From NCBI GenBank assembly GCA_009783565.1, contig WRDF01000005.1, forward strand, positions 62,001 through 126,000: 64,000 nucleotides of DNA. Direction: 5' to 3'. A model generated the notes under the pieces. That model saw only the letters and a program-made list of their open reading frames with translations. It did not search any database and was not told the DNA's origin. Origin of the DNA: Rikenellaceae bacterium (GTDB lineage: Bacteria; Bacteroidota; Bacteroidia; Bacteroidales; Rikenellaceae). The position numbers and the translations under genes were made by a program. This document shows, piece after piece, positions 52,445 through 60,240 of the stretch (the first letter of the stretch is position 1; every line of letters begins with the position of its first letter).

Positions 52445-53926
52445 TTACTCCATCGGTTTTTGTAACGCATCCTCTAAACGCGAGACGAACGCCGCGCCAT
52501 TGGGCGAAGTGCCCCTGAGCATATCGAATAACGCGCCGTTGGGTTCGAAAATAAGAAACGTCGGGACAGTCCTTATCCCGTGTGCTTCCGCGATCTTACG
52601 CCCCTCGTCCGTCTGCATATCCATTTTGATATTTATAAAACGGCTGTTGAGGTAATCACCCACCTCTTCCAACGTGAAGACGTTATCACTCATATATTTG
52701 CACGGCCCGCACGACTGGGTATAACCGTAAACGAACAACCGCCGCTGTTCGCGCATAGCCTGCGCCAGCGCGGCCTCGAACGTCTCGAACTCGTCCCAGC
52801 AGATGCCCACCGTACTCTTACGCTTATATTGCGCCGCCAGATTACTCGCGCCAAGCCCGTTCATCTCGACTCTCGCACGCTCGGCCACCTCTGTTGCCAT
52901 TTCATTCATATGCACGTAGAGCGCCTTCGTCCCGTCGCTTCCCTCAGCAAGCGCGTCGGCCCGAACGAGCGCCCTTAGCACCTCGTGATCTTGCGTCTGT
53001 CGATAACTCTCGCCGAGCAAAGCGACATACTTTTCCGCATCACCCGCCGCGTACGCATCCGCCAGCAAGAGCGGCGACATCAGCCGGGTTTTATTTCTCA
53101 ACTCGATCGGTTCGAGGCGCGCAATGAGATCGCGCACCAGTTGCACATCCACCGGCCGACGCGGATCGAGCGCCCGTATGTTCGCCGTGCCGAATGCTCC
53201 TTCGATCAATCTGTCTACCACACTCTCGCCATGCTCACGTTCCAGCTCCCTGCGGTTATCGAGCACGAACGTCATTCCCTCGCCCATCACGTCGTCTGCC
53301 GCCGCATTCTGCACGACCGGCCAATAATCTGCGCTCAGTTTCTCCTGCCGCGAAAGTTTTGTGTAAAGAGCGCCGGCCACTTCTGCCGTCTTCTCACGAC
53401 TTACGCTGCCACGGGCGCGCAATATCTGCCAATAAGTGATCAGGTCACGTTTGGAGATCGTTCCGCTTTCATACTCCTGCCCGAACTGTTCGACAGATTT
53501 CTCTGCGTTTATGCCCACATCGACGCGCGCGATAAAATCTTCCAGCCCGCCGCCGCCCACCACGCGGTGAATCTCCCGTCCGTCGGCGTCGAGTATCAGA
53601 AATGTCGGGAAGGCCGTGACGTCGTACTTATCCTTCAACGCCGGTCCTTCGCCCTTTTCCATATCGATCTTTATATTCACGAAATGCCGGTTGAAATAAT
53701 CGCCCGCCGCCGCAAGCGTAAAGACGTTGTCGGTCATGTGCTTGCACGGCGCGCACCAGTCGGTATAGCAATCCAGGAATACCGGCTTACCCTCTGCGCG
53801 GCTCGCGGCAAGGGCCTCGTCGAATGTAATGTCGCGCCAATCGACGCCCTGAGCCGTTGTTTTTTGTGTGAACGCTGCGACGCATAGCACGAGCGCGGCG
53901 GCAGTTATAAAGAGTTTATTTGTCAT
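52445..53926 (-). CDS. secreted protein with two thioredoxin domains
   Basis: 493 residues. Signal peptide (cleavage near 26), thioredoxin domain 1 with DCYTDWCAPC (C58, C61) and AFPTFLILDADGRE, a helical middle (about 150-380), and thioredoxin domain 2 at the C-terminus with GYTQSCGPC (C406, C409) and VPTFLIFEPNGA. Both domains carry the VFTLxxxGDYxNxxFxNIKxDM stretch and are related to the thioredoxins of the two Sus-linked loci. Two CxxC sites in one chain suggest disulfide relay or two-step reduction in the periplasm; target unknown. Confidence 0.88.
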   Translation of the reverse strand: MTNKLFITAAALVLCVAAFTQKTTAQGVDWRDITFDEALAASRAEGKPVFLDCYTDWCAPCKHMTDNVFTLAAAGDYFNRHFVNIKIDMEKGEGPALKDKYDVTAFPTFLILDADGREIHRVVGGGGLEDFIARVDVGINAEKSVEQFGQEYESGTISKRDLITYWQILRARGSVSREKTAEVAGALYTKLSRQEKLSADYWPVVQNAAADDVMGEGMTFVLDNRRELEREHGESVVDRLIEGAFGTANIRALDPRRPVDVQLVRDLIARLEPIELRNKTRLMSPLLLADAYAAGDAEKYVALLGESYRQTQDHEVLRALVRADALAEGSDGTKALYVHMNEMATEVAERARVEMNGLGASNLAAQYKRKSTVGICWDEFETFEAALAQAMREQRRLFVYGYTQSCGPCKYMSDNVFTLEEVGDYLNSRFINIKMDMQTDEGRKIAEAHGIRTVPTFLIFEPNGALFDMLRGTSPNGAAFVSRLEDALQKPME

Positions 53927-53987
53927 AATTGAAAAACGTTGCGGTTAGTAGAATTATTAGGCTAAGGTAATAAAAATCACATAAATT

Positions 53988-54022
53988 CCGGCAGCCGGCA
54001 GCCGGAAAACACACGCGTGTGT
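53988..54022. repeat. CCGGCAG tandem plus ACACACGCGTGTGT palindrome
   Basis: CCGGCAGCCGGCAGCCGG followed by AAAACACACGCGTGTGT (palindrome 54009-54022). The palindrome's last base begins the TTA that is the stop codon (TAA) of the minus-strand SLOG gene at 54022. The remainder of 53927-54021 holds no gene. Confidence 0.65.
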
Positions 54023-54525
54023 TATTCCAGATTTATGATCCTCAGCCCGCCTGCGAGTGCGCGGCGAACGGTGTATTGCGTGCCGCCGCGCGAACCATTG
54101 TAATAGCATATCAGCACGGAGGCGTGCGCCACCAGCCAGTCGTTGCGGCGATGAAAGCAGTCGGCGGTGTAGCGGGGCGAGATGACCTCGACGCTATCGG
54201 CCGCCGCCAACAAATCTTCATACCTTTCTCGTGTCTGTACGCCGAACGCACGGGCCTGTTCGGGAAACGGCACGACGGCCGTAAGCCGCACGGCAGGATA
54301 ATCGCGCCGCACGGCGACGACCGCTTCCGCTGCGAGCAGGTCGAACCCCTCCGCCATTCCGCACAGAAAATCGGTATACCCTTCCTCGGCGAGCGCGGTG
54401 AGCGTTTCGCACAAACGCACCGCCATATCACCGTCGCAAGCCCCTGCCGCCCCGAAAAGCGTGCGCCCCATCTTGAAAGTCCTATGACCGCTGAAAGCTG
54501 CCGTGCGCGATTTTTCCCGTTCCAT
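54022..54525 (-). CDS. SLOG/DUF1273 (YpsA-like) family protein
   Basis: 167 residues from the ATG at 54525 (MEREKSRTAAFSGHRTF); a longer frame upstream would overlap the divergent TlpA gene by more than 180 bases and is rejected. SGHR at the start, GMAEGFDLLAAEAVVAVR and YTADCFHRRNDWLVAHAS are the nucleotide-binding Rossmann motifs of the family, with a closing GGTQYTVRRAL. SLOG proteins bind nucleotide-derived ligands; the exact role is unknown. Stop codon lies in a palindromic repeat. Confidence 0.85.
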   Translation of the reverse strand: MEREKSRTAAFSGHRTFKMGRTLFGAAGACDGDMAVRLCETLTALAEEGYTDFLCGMAEGFDLLAAEAVVAVRRDYPAVRLTAVVPFPEQARAFGVQTRERYEDLLAAADSVEVISPRYTADCFHRRNDWLVAHASVLICYYNGSRGGTQYTVRRALAGGLRIINLE

Positions 54526-54553
54526 CGTCACAAAGATATAAAGATATATTTTG

Positions 54554-54561
54554 TAACTTTG
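54554..54561 (+). promoter_or_regulatory. -7 box very close to the TlpA lipoprotein start
   Basis: TAACTTTG (TAnnTTTG) ends 7 bases before the ATG at 54569. If transcription starts at the usual distance, the mRNA would have almost no 5' leader. No good -33 box was found. Confidence 0.4.
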
Positions 54562-54568
54562 CGGCATT

Positions 54569-55090
54569 ATGAGACATCTATTAATTTTGACAATATTTCT
54601 CGCCTCGTGCGTCAGCGGCGGTGGGGAGAAACCACCCGAAACACCTATCGACCGCGTGCCGGAGTTCATGTTGGAATACGGTAGCAGCAGCGGAGAATTC
54701 CGTTCGCCCGACGATTTTTTGGGCAATAAAACATTACTGATGTTCTTCACAATACAGTGCCCGCACTGCCGACGCGAACTGCCGTTCGTCGATTACGCAT
54801 ACCGTGAACTGAGCGGGGCGGGGCTGAGCGTGGTTGTCGTGAACCGCGAAGGGCTGCGTGAGACGACCGAAGAATATTGGAGCGACAATGGACTCGTCAT
54901 GCCATGGTGGCTCGACCCTGACAGAGCGGTATTCGATCTGTTTGCCACAGCGGGCGTGCCACGCTTTTATCTTATCGATGAAGAAGGCGTTGCAGTGTGG
55001 GAGCGCGTGGGAAGAATAGGCAGCGGCGACTTTACCGAAGAGGGCGGCAATCTGTTCAATGCGTTAATTACTGAAAAACTGGAACTATGA
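54569..55090 (+). CDS. TlpA-like thioredoxin lipoprotein
   Basis: 173 residues. Lipobox LASC (C14), then a thioredoxin-fold domain with MFFTIQCPHC (C64, C67; a CPHC site as in DsbA, more oxidising than CGPC) and GVPRFYLIDEEGVAVW with the cis-proline. Likely membrane-tethered disulfide exchange protein. Its stop overlaps the transaldolase start by ATGA, an odd pairing of an envelope redox protein with sugar metabolism. Confidence 0.85.
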   Translation: MRHLLILTIFLASCVSGGGEKPPETPIDRVPEFMLEYGSSSGEFRSPDDFLGNKTLLMFFTIQCPHCRRELPFVDYAYRELSGAGLSVVVVNREGLRETTEEYWSDNGLVMPWWLDPDRAVFDLFATAGVPRFYLIDEEGVAVWERVGRIGSGDFTEEGGNLFNALITEKLEL

Positions 55091-55740
55091 AATTTTTTAT
55101 CGACACGGCCAACCTCGACCAGATCAGAGAGGCCAACGCGCTGGGTATTCTCGACGGCGTGACCACGAATCCGTCGCTGATGGCCAAAGAGGGTATCCGC
55201 GGCGAAGCGAACGTCCTGCAACATTATGTGGATATTTGCAATATCGTAAGCGGCGACGTGAGTGCCGAAGTGCTCTCGGTAGATTACGACGGGATGATCG
55301 CCGAAGGCGTGCGGTTGGCCGCACTGCACCCGCAGATCGTTGTGAAAGTGCCGTGCACACGCGACGGCATCCGCGCCATCAAATGGTTCACGGACAATAA
55401 GATAAAAACCAACTGTACGCTCGTCTTTACCGTAGGCCAGGCGTTGCTGGCGGCTAAGGCGGGCGCGACTTATGTGTCGCCGTTCGTGGGCCGGCTGGAC
55501 GATATTTCGAGCGACGGCATAGCTCTCGTAGCGGCAATTGTCGAAGTTTTCGACTATTACGGCTACGACACGCAGGTCCTGGCCGCATCGATCCGCACCA
55601 CGCAGCATATCATTCAGTGCATCGAGGCCGGAGCAGACGTTGCTACATGTCCGCTGTCGTCGATACTCGGCCTTCTGAACCATCCGCTGACGGATAAAGG
55701 TGTCGAAATTTTCGTGCGCGACGCCGCGAAAATGGAGTAG
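55087..55740 (+). CDS. transaldolase / fructose-6-phosphate aldolase family enzyme
   Basis: 217 residues, the short TalC/FSA form. MKFFIDTANLDQIREA with the catalytic aspartate, DGVTTNPSLM, the Schiff-base lysine K87 in VVKVPCT, and TLVFTVGQALLAAKAGATYV and SPFVGRLDD. Cytosolic; transfers or cleaves dihydroxyacetone units in pentose phosphate metabolism. Transaldolase and FSA activity cannot be told apart with confidence here. The stop is directly followed by the palindromic repeat at 55741. Confidence 0.92.
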   Translation: MKFFIDTANLDQIREANALGILDGVTTNPSLMAKEGIRGEANVLQHYVDICNIVSGDVSAEVLSVDYDGMIAEGVRLAALHPQIVVKVPCTRDGIRAIKWFTDNKIKTNCTLVFTVGQALLAAKAGATYVSPFVGRLDDISSDGIALVAAIVEVFDYYGYDTQVLAASIRTTQHIIQCIEAGADVATCPLSSILGLLNHPLTDKGVEIFVRDAAKME

Positions 55741-55823
55741 CACGCGCGCGTGGTTTCCAGCCTGCCGGATAACTGTCATTGCGGACTTGATCCGCAATCC
55801 TCGGCTCGGAGGCCGCAATGACA
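55741..55823. repeat. palindrome plus TGTCATTGCGG hairpin after the aldolase gene
   Basis: CACGCGCGCGTG (55741-55752), TTTCCAGCCTGCCGGAT, then a hairpin with TGTCATTGCGG and CCGCAATGACA ends (55774-55823) and an inner GATCCGCAATCC. It lies between convergent genes and starts at the base after the stop codon. Confidence 0.7.
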
Positions 55824-55837
55824 ATATTCATAATTGT

Positions 55838-57319
55838 CTATAACAGCGGGCTGAGCAGTCGTGCGAACGATTCGTAGATGCCGTGCAGATCGGAGCGTTT
55901 ATCCCACTTCTGCGGCGTAAGAAGTAAACTGTTGCGCAGGTCTTCGAAGAAATGGCTTTCCAACTCGCGCGTGATATGCGGATCGTAAATGATCGCCGAG
56001 ACTTCGAAGTTGTCCTCGAAACTGCGCACGTCCATATTGGCCGTCCCCACCGACGAGAATTTACTGTCGATCATAATGATCTTCGAATGGTTGAACCCCT
56101 TGCGGTAGAAATAGACCTTGATACCCGCCTCCATCAGTTCGGAGATGTAAGAGCGCGTAGCCCAATATACCATCTTGGAGTCGGAGCGGCTGGGGAGCAT
56201 CACGCGCACGTCGATGCCGCCGAGCGCTGCGACTTTCAGGGCGGTGAGCACCGCCTGATTCGGCAGAAAATACGGCGATGAGATATAGATATGCTCGCGC
56301 GCGTGGGTGATGGCCGAGAAGAAAGCCTGCATTATGGCCGCCCAATCCGAATCGGGGCCCGACGTCGCGATCTGCACCGCACACTCCTCATCGACAGTGA
56401 GTACGGAGGGCGGCGGGAAGAATTTTTTTCCGTCCAGCGTCTCTTTCTTATTCAGGAAATACCAATCGGTCGTGAACACCGTTTGGAGCATCGCAACGGA
56501 TTCGCCCTCTAACTGCAAGTGCGTGTCGCGCCACATGCCGTTCTTGCCGCGCCGCACCAGGTAACGGTCGGCGATATTTATACCGCCCGTGAATGCCAAC
56601 CGACCGTCCACGACTATGATCTTGCGATGGTTACGGTAGTTTATCTTGCTCGTTAGCCAAGGGAAGACCACCGGTTGGAAGCATCGTACCTGCACCCCCG
56701 CACGGCGCAACTCGCGCAGGAACTTCGGACTGAGGCCCCAACTGCCTACATCGTCATAGATGAACCGCACCTCGACACCGGCACGCGCTTTCTCCATAAG
56801 AATCTTGGCCACCTTGCTGCCGATGCGGTCGTTCTCGAATATGTAATATTCGAGGTTTATCGTCTCTTTCGCATCTCTCAAAGCGCGCAGAATAGCCGCA
56901 AACGTATCCCTGCCGTTGTTCAGAACCCTGATGCGGTTGCACGTGGTGAGCGGCGCTTTATTGTTATTGAGCAGCAGCGTGATGATGCCGCGGTACTCGG
57001 CGATTTCGGGCGAGAGAGGAAAATCGGGGTCACAGATCGCTTTGAGCTGCTCGCGGCAGATGCGCTCGAACTGTTCCAAGTCCTTGATCTCTTTGAGGTT
57101 GAACATCTTTTCCTTGCGGTGGTTGCGCCCGAAGAGAATATAGAGCACGATGCCCACTACGGGCAGCAGAGCGATGACCGTTATCCACGCCAACGCCTTG
57201 ACCGGATCGCGCTTATCATGGATAATAAACCCGATAACCACGATGATGAAAATGGTGTAGGCCACTGTCATCAGTAGTTTCAGCTGAGCGAGTTGTATGA
57301 GCGGCAAAGCGAATGTCAT
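55838..57319 (-). CDS. cls: cardiolipin synthase
   Basis: 493 residues. Two N-terminal helices (about 15-33 and 43-63), then two phospholipase D domains with HKD motifs: H231/K233/D238 in NHRKIIVVDG and H411/K413/D418 in NHSKIIMID, followed by GTANMDVRSFEDNFEV. Transfers a phosphatidyl group between two phosphatidylglycerol molecules at the inner membrane. Typical size and layout for bacterial Cls. Confidence 0.94.
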   Translation of the reverse strand: MTFALPLIQLAQLKLLMTVAYTIFIIVVIGFIIHDKRDPVKALAWITVIALLPVVGIVLYILFGRNHRKEKMFNLKEIKDLEQFERICREQLKAICDPDFPLSPEIAEYRGIITLLLNNNKAPLTTCNRIRVLNNGRDTFAAILRALRDAKETINLEYYIFENDRIGSKVAKILMEKARAGVEVRFIYDDVGSWGLSPKFLRELRRAGVQVRCFQPVVFPWLTSKINYRNHRKIIVVDGRLAFTGGINIADRYLVRRGKNGMWRDTHLQLEGESVAMLQTVFTTDWYFLNKKETLDGKKFFPPPSVLTVDEECAVQIATSGPDSDWAAIMQAFFSAITHAREHIYISSPYFLPNQAVLTALKVAALGGIDVRVMLPSRSDSKMVYWATRSYISELMEAGIKVYFYRKGFNHSKIIMIDSKFSSVGTANMDVRSFEDNFEVSAIIYDPHITRELESHFFEDLRNSLLLTPQKWDKRSDLHGIYESFARLLSPLL

Positions 57320-57360
57320 GTTCTATAAAATCTTATACTAATGGTTTGTCCTCACAAATT

Positions 57361-57468
57361 TGTCATTCCGAACGCCCTGCAAGGGCGGAGGAATCTATCG
57401 CTCGTCTCCCTTCTGACTTATAAACTCGCGATAGATCTCTCCGTTTCTCCGAAACGTTCGGGATGACA
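57361..57468. repeat. 109-bp-class inverted-repeat element, copy 1
   Basis: Starts TGTCATTCCGAAC and ends TTCGGGATGACA; inner arms GAGGAATCTATCGC and GCGATAGATCTCTC, so it can fold as a nested stem-loop. Followed by TGCGTGCGTGTTA, where TTA is the stop codon of the minus-strand gene at 57479. Other copies at 59018 and 62847. Nothing else seen in 57320-57478. Confidence 0.8.
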
Positions 57469-57478
57469 TGCGTGCGTG

Positions 57479-58945
57479 TTATCTCATCTCTTCGATTCCC
57501 GTAATTCCGGTGCGGTTGAACGATACGCGGTAGCGTTTATATTTGGTCTGTCCCTCGAATTGCATCTGCAAAATGATGTTGATATAGTAGCCCTTTTCAC
57601 CGTCGATGATGAGGACATTGCCCTGTTCGTCGAGTTTGTGGAGCGACACCTCAGGGTTGTCGGTCTTCTCGACGAAACGCGTGAAGTGAAGGCGCGTGAT
57701 GTCGTTGATGCCCGACAGAGTGTACTCGCTATTGGCATTCAGCGACTCGCGGTCGATGCGAACCAATTTTCGATACAGGAGAATTTTTTCGTCCAACGTG
57801 CGGTTCTCGGCCTCCAACAGCGGCGAGCGGCTGCGGATTTCCATCACCTCAGGCGGTGTCTTTTGGTCGGTCACGAAGTCCACCGCCTCCTTTATCCATC
57901 CTATCTCGGCATCCTTGATCCCGATGTGCGCCTTGTTGTCAAAGTACCTGCGGCTCAGCGTGTGAGCAAAATAATAGCGCATCTTTTCCTTGATCCGATC
58001 TTTGAACATATATCCGATCACCAGAGCGAAGAAGAACGAAAACGTGAAGTTACCGTATCTGAGCTGACTCCAAAACGCGACGACCGTAGCGACGACCATC
58101 GCAATGCCGGCAGCGATACTATACAGGAACTGCTCGGCAATGACGCCGTCTTTCTTTTTTCGCGAAATCAGGAATAAATCGCTGTTGATGTACTTTTTCA
58201 GCACCCCGTGCCGGAAGACCAGGTCGCGGTTGTTGGCCGGGTTGTCGCTCTCCACCACCAGATAACCCATCCCGCGCTTGTAGCGGTTCTCATCGCGGAT
58301 CAGCTCTTTGAGCAGCGTGATAAGCTGGGCGTCGGCATGCGGCAGGCGCATTTCTTCCAGACCCTCTATGAGGCGATAAGTATTCTGCTCGGCGATGTTG
58401 CTCAGGAATTCGTCGCCGAACGTGTAATAATTCATCACCTCCTGTGTGACCGTGGGAACGTCGATTATCTTGCGCAGCGAGCGGTATTGCTGCGTTATAT
58501 CCACGACATTGCGCGCATACGAGCGCACCAGATAATCGAGGTCGTTTCCGCGCTTATTGCTTATGATATGCGCAATCTCGTCGCGCTGTGCGCTCTTGAC
58601 GATGGCCGAGAACATTTTTATCTGATACTCGTACTCGCCGACATTCGTGCGCGTAGGGTCGTTGGCCAGCGCCGTCATCGCCTTTTCGAGGTTATGCAGC
58701 GGCAGGGCGTTGCCCGACACTATCTCGCGCAGCAGGAATTTCGGCGTGATGAGCCTCACGTTCGACTTAACGTCACGATAGAACTGCGGCTTGGTATATG
58801 TTACCGGGTTCAGATCGAGGCTGTTGGGTATGAATATCCACGTATTGATAGCAAAGTCGTTGTCTTTGAGCTTGCGCCTCACGACGAACCCGACCTTGAA
58901 CTCGATGCTGAACCGATCGTGAATTCTGACTTTAATATCTATCAT
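57479..58945 (-). CDS. conserved hypothetical membrane protein
   Basis: 488 residues. The first half is soluble and helical (KVGFVVRRKLKDNDFAINTW, TYRLIEGLEEMRLPHADA). Two adjacent membrane helices lie at about 280-315 (SIAAGIAMVVATVVAFWSQL, FTFSFFFALVIGYMF). The last 150 residues look beta-rich (GYYINIILQMQFEGQTKYKR). I do not recognise the family; no catalytic motif is visible. It is a single gene flanked by 109-bp-class repeats on both sides, and the stop codon touches one of them. Confidence 0.75.
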   Translation of the reverse strand: MIDIKVRIHDRFSIEFKVGFVVRRKLKDNDFAINTWIFIPNSLDLNPVTYTKPQFYRDVKSNVRLITPKFLLREIVSGNALPLHNLEKAMTALANDPTRTNVGEYEYQIKMFSAIVKSAQRDEIAHIISNKRGNDLDYLVRSYARNVVDITQQYRSLRKIIDVPTVTQEVMNYYTFGDEFLSNIAEQNTYRLIEGLEEMRLPHADAQLITLLKELIRDENRYKRGMGYLVVESDNPANNRDLVFRHGVLKKYINSDLFLISRKKKDGVIAEQFLYSIAAGIAMVVATVVAFWSQLRYGNFTFSFFFALVIGYMFKDRIKEKMRYYFAHTLSRRYFDNKAHIGIKDAEIGWIKEAVDFVTDQKTPPEVMEIRSRSPLLEAENRTLDEKILLYRKLVRIDRESLNANSEYTLSGINDITRLHFTRFVEKTDNPEVSLHKLDEQGNVLIIDGEKGYYINIILQMQFEGQTKYKRYRVSFNRTGITGIEEMR

Positions 58946-59017
58946 ACTTTTTTATTACATGCGCTACTTGCGAAAATAGCAAAATAAACGCCAAAAATGT
59001 CATGCCCTGCGAATTAT

Positions 59018-59126
59018 TGTCATTCCGAACGCACGAAGTGCAGAGGAATCTATCGCTCGTCTGTCTTTATAATTTATAAACTCGCGATAGATCCCTCGTC
59101 GCGCGGCGCGCTCGCTCGGGATGACA
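59018..59126. repeat. 109-bp-class inverted-repeat element, copy 2
   Basis: Starts TGTCATTCCGAAC, inner arms GAGGAATCTATCGC and GCGATAGATCCCTC, ends CTCGGGATGACA, followed by TGCACGCGCGCGCC. Its right part codes, on the minus strand, for the last residues and stop of the pyruvyl transferase gene. Confidence 0.8.
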
Positions 59127-60240
59127 TGCACGCGCGCGCCAATTCTGCCGCAAGATACTCCCGCGTACGTACTTTCTCGTCGGCGATTATGCGGTTGGTC
59201 TGCGCGTAATCCGTTGGAGTTTCGAGCACGGCGGCAATATCGGCAGACGTGGCGGCACGGCGATTATCAAGCGCAAGCCAGCGCAACAGCGAACCTAACT
59301 TTTCGCTGTTCGACGCGCGCACCAGAGTGCAGAACGGACGGTGGGTGATGGCGGAGAAGATCGTGCCGTGAAACGTATCGGTGACGACATAATCGGCATC
59401 GCGGATCCACGCCAGCACGTCAAACGGCGTCGGCGGGATAACCGATTCGTCGCACCAATCGTAGGCGCTGAAAATCGACACCAGCCGCTTACCTTTCGCA
59501 CGCGCAAATGCCCTTATCGCTTCGACTTCCGCACGGTCGCGGATGCGCTCGGCGTAAGCGTAGACCACGATATAATCGCTTCGGCCCGACGTTCGCCCTT
59601 CCAGCTCACGCGAAAAATCATAGACAAGCACGGGGTCGAGGTGCTTCACTGCCTCACGCCCCGTGAGACGGCGCACAAGCTCATAAGAGTTATCGTCGCG
59701 CACCGAGATAGCGTCCAACTTCATGAGATTCGCGGCAATTTCGTCCGCCACACCTGCGCGCTGCAAGTCGCCGAGCGTCGCGTTGCCGAACGATCCGGCA
59801 TAGCTGATGATATGCCCGGCCTGCGGAATATCGCCATAGAGCTGCGTCGTGAAACCCCATGGGTTGCGCTCGAAACAGTTGAACACCTGATCGCTGCCGA
59901 TGACGGCAAGGTCGTAGCGCGCCGGCGGCAGGGCATTGAGTCCGAGCATCGTATAATATTCGTCATGGTAGCGCGCACGCATGGCCCTGTAAAACTTTCG
60001 CCCGCGCATCTTCATGCCGAGTTCTCCGGTCAGCAGCGCTTTCGCGAGTTCACGCGCACGCACCCAATGCTTCCTGAACCCTTTGGCGTTATGCCCGGGC
60101 AGCTGCCGACCGGGCACGATGTCGATGAACGACACATCTGCGCCTAATTCACTGAGCATCTGCCGCAGCGCCCACGCCTGCATAAACGACCCGTAGTTGG
60201 CCACGCGCTGCATCGAGAGTATGCCTACTTTCATATTCAT
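59074..60240 (-). CDS. polysaccharide pyruvyl transferase family protein
   Basis: 388 residues. MKVGILSMQRVANYGSFMQA and AVIGSDQVFN near the start, TDTFHGTIFSAITHRPF near the end are the family marks. Such enzymes add ketal-linked pyruvate from phosphoenolpyruvate to surface sugars. The final 20 or so residues (ACMSSRASAPRDEGSIASL) are encoded by the inverted-repeat element at 59018-59126 and are not expected in the family. The start ATG shares its last base with the ispG stop, so the genes are cotranscribed. Confidence 0.88.
   Translation of the reverse strand: MNMKVGILSMQRVANYGSFMQAWALRQMLSELGADVSFIDIVPGRQLPGHNAKGFRKHWVRARELAKALLTGELGMKMRGRKFYRAMRARYHDEYYTMLGLNALPPARYDLAVIGSDQVFNCFERNPWGFTTQLYGDIPQAGHIISYAGSFGNATLGDLQRAGVADEIAANLMKLDAISVRDDNSYELVRRLTGREAVKHLDPVLVYDFSRELEGRTSGRSDYIVVYAYAERIRDRAEVEAIRAFARAKGKRLVSIFSAYDWCDESVIPPTPFDVLAWIRDADYVVTDTFHGTIFSAITHRPFCTLVRASNSEKLGSLLRWLALDNRRAATSADIAAVLETPTDYAQTNRIIADEKVRTREYLAAELARACMSSRASAPRDEGSIASL

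Noticed and set aside
52985-53887. 300-residue plus-strand frame
   Set aside because: Shadow of the double-thioredoxin gene, whose CxxC motifs and signal peptide are convincing.
54526-54750. N-terminal extension of the SLOG protein
   Set aside because: Would overlap the divergent TlpA gene and has no family similarity; SGHR should be near the N-terminus.
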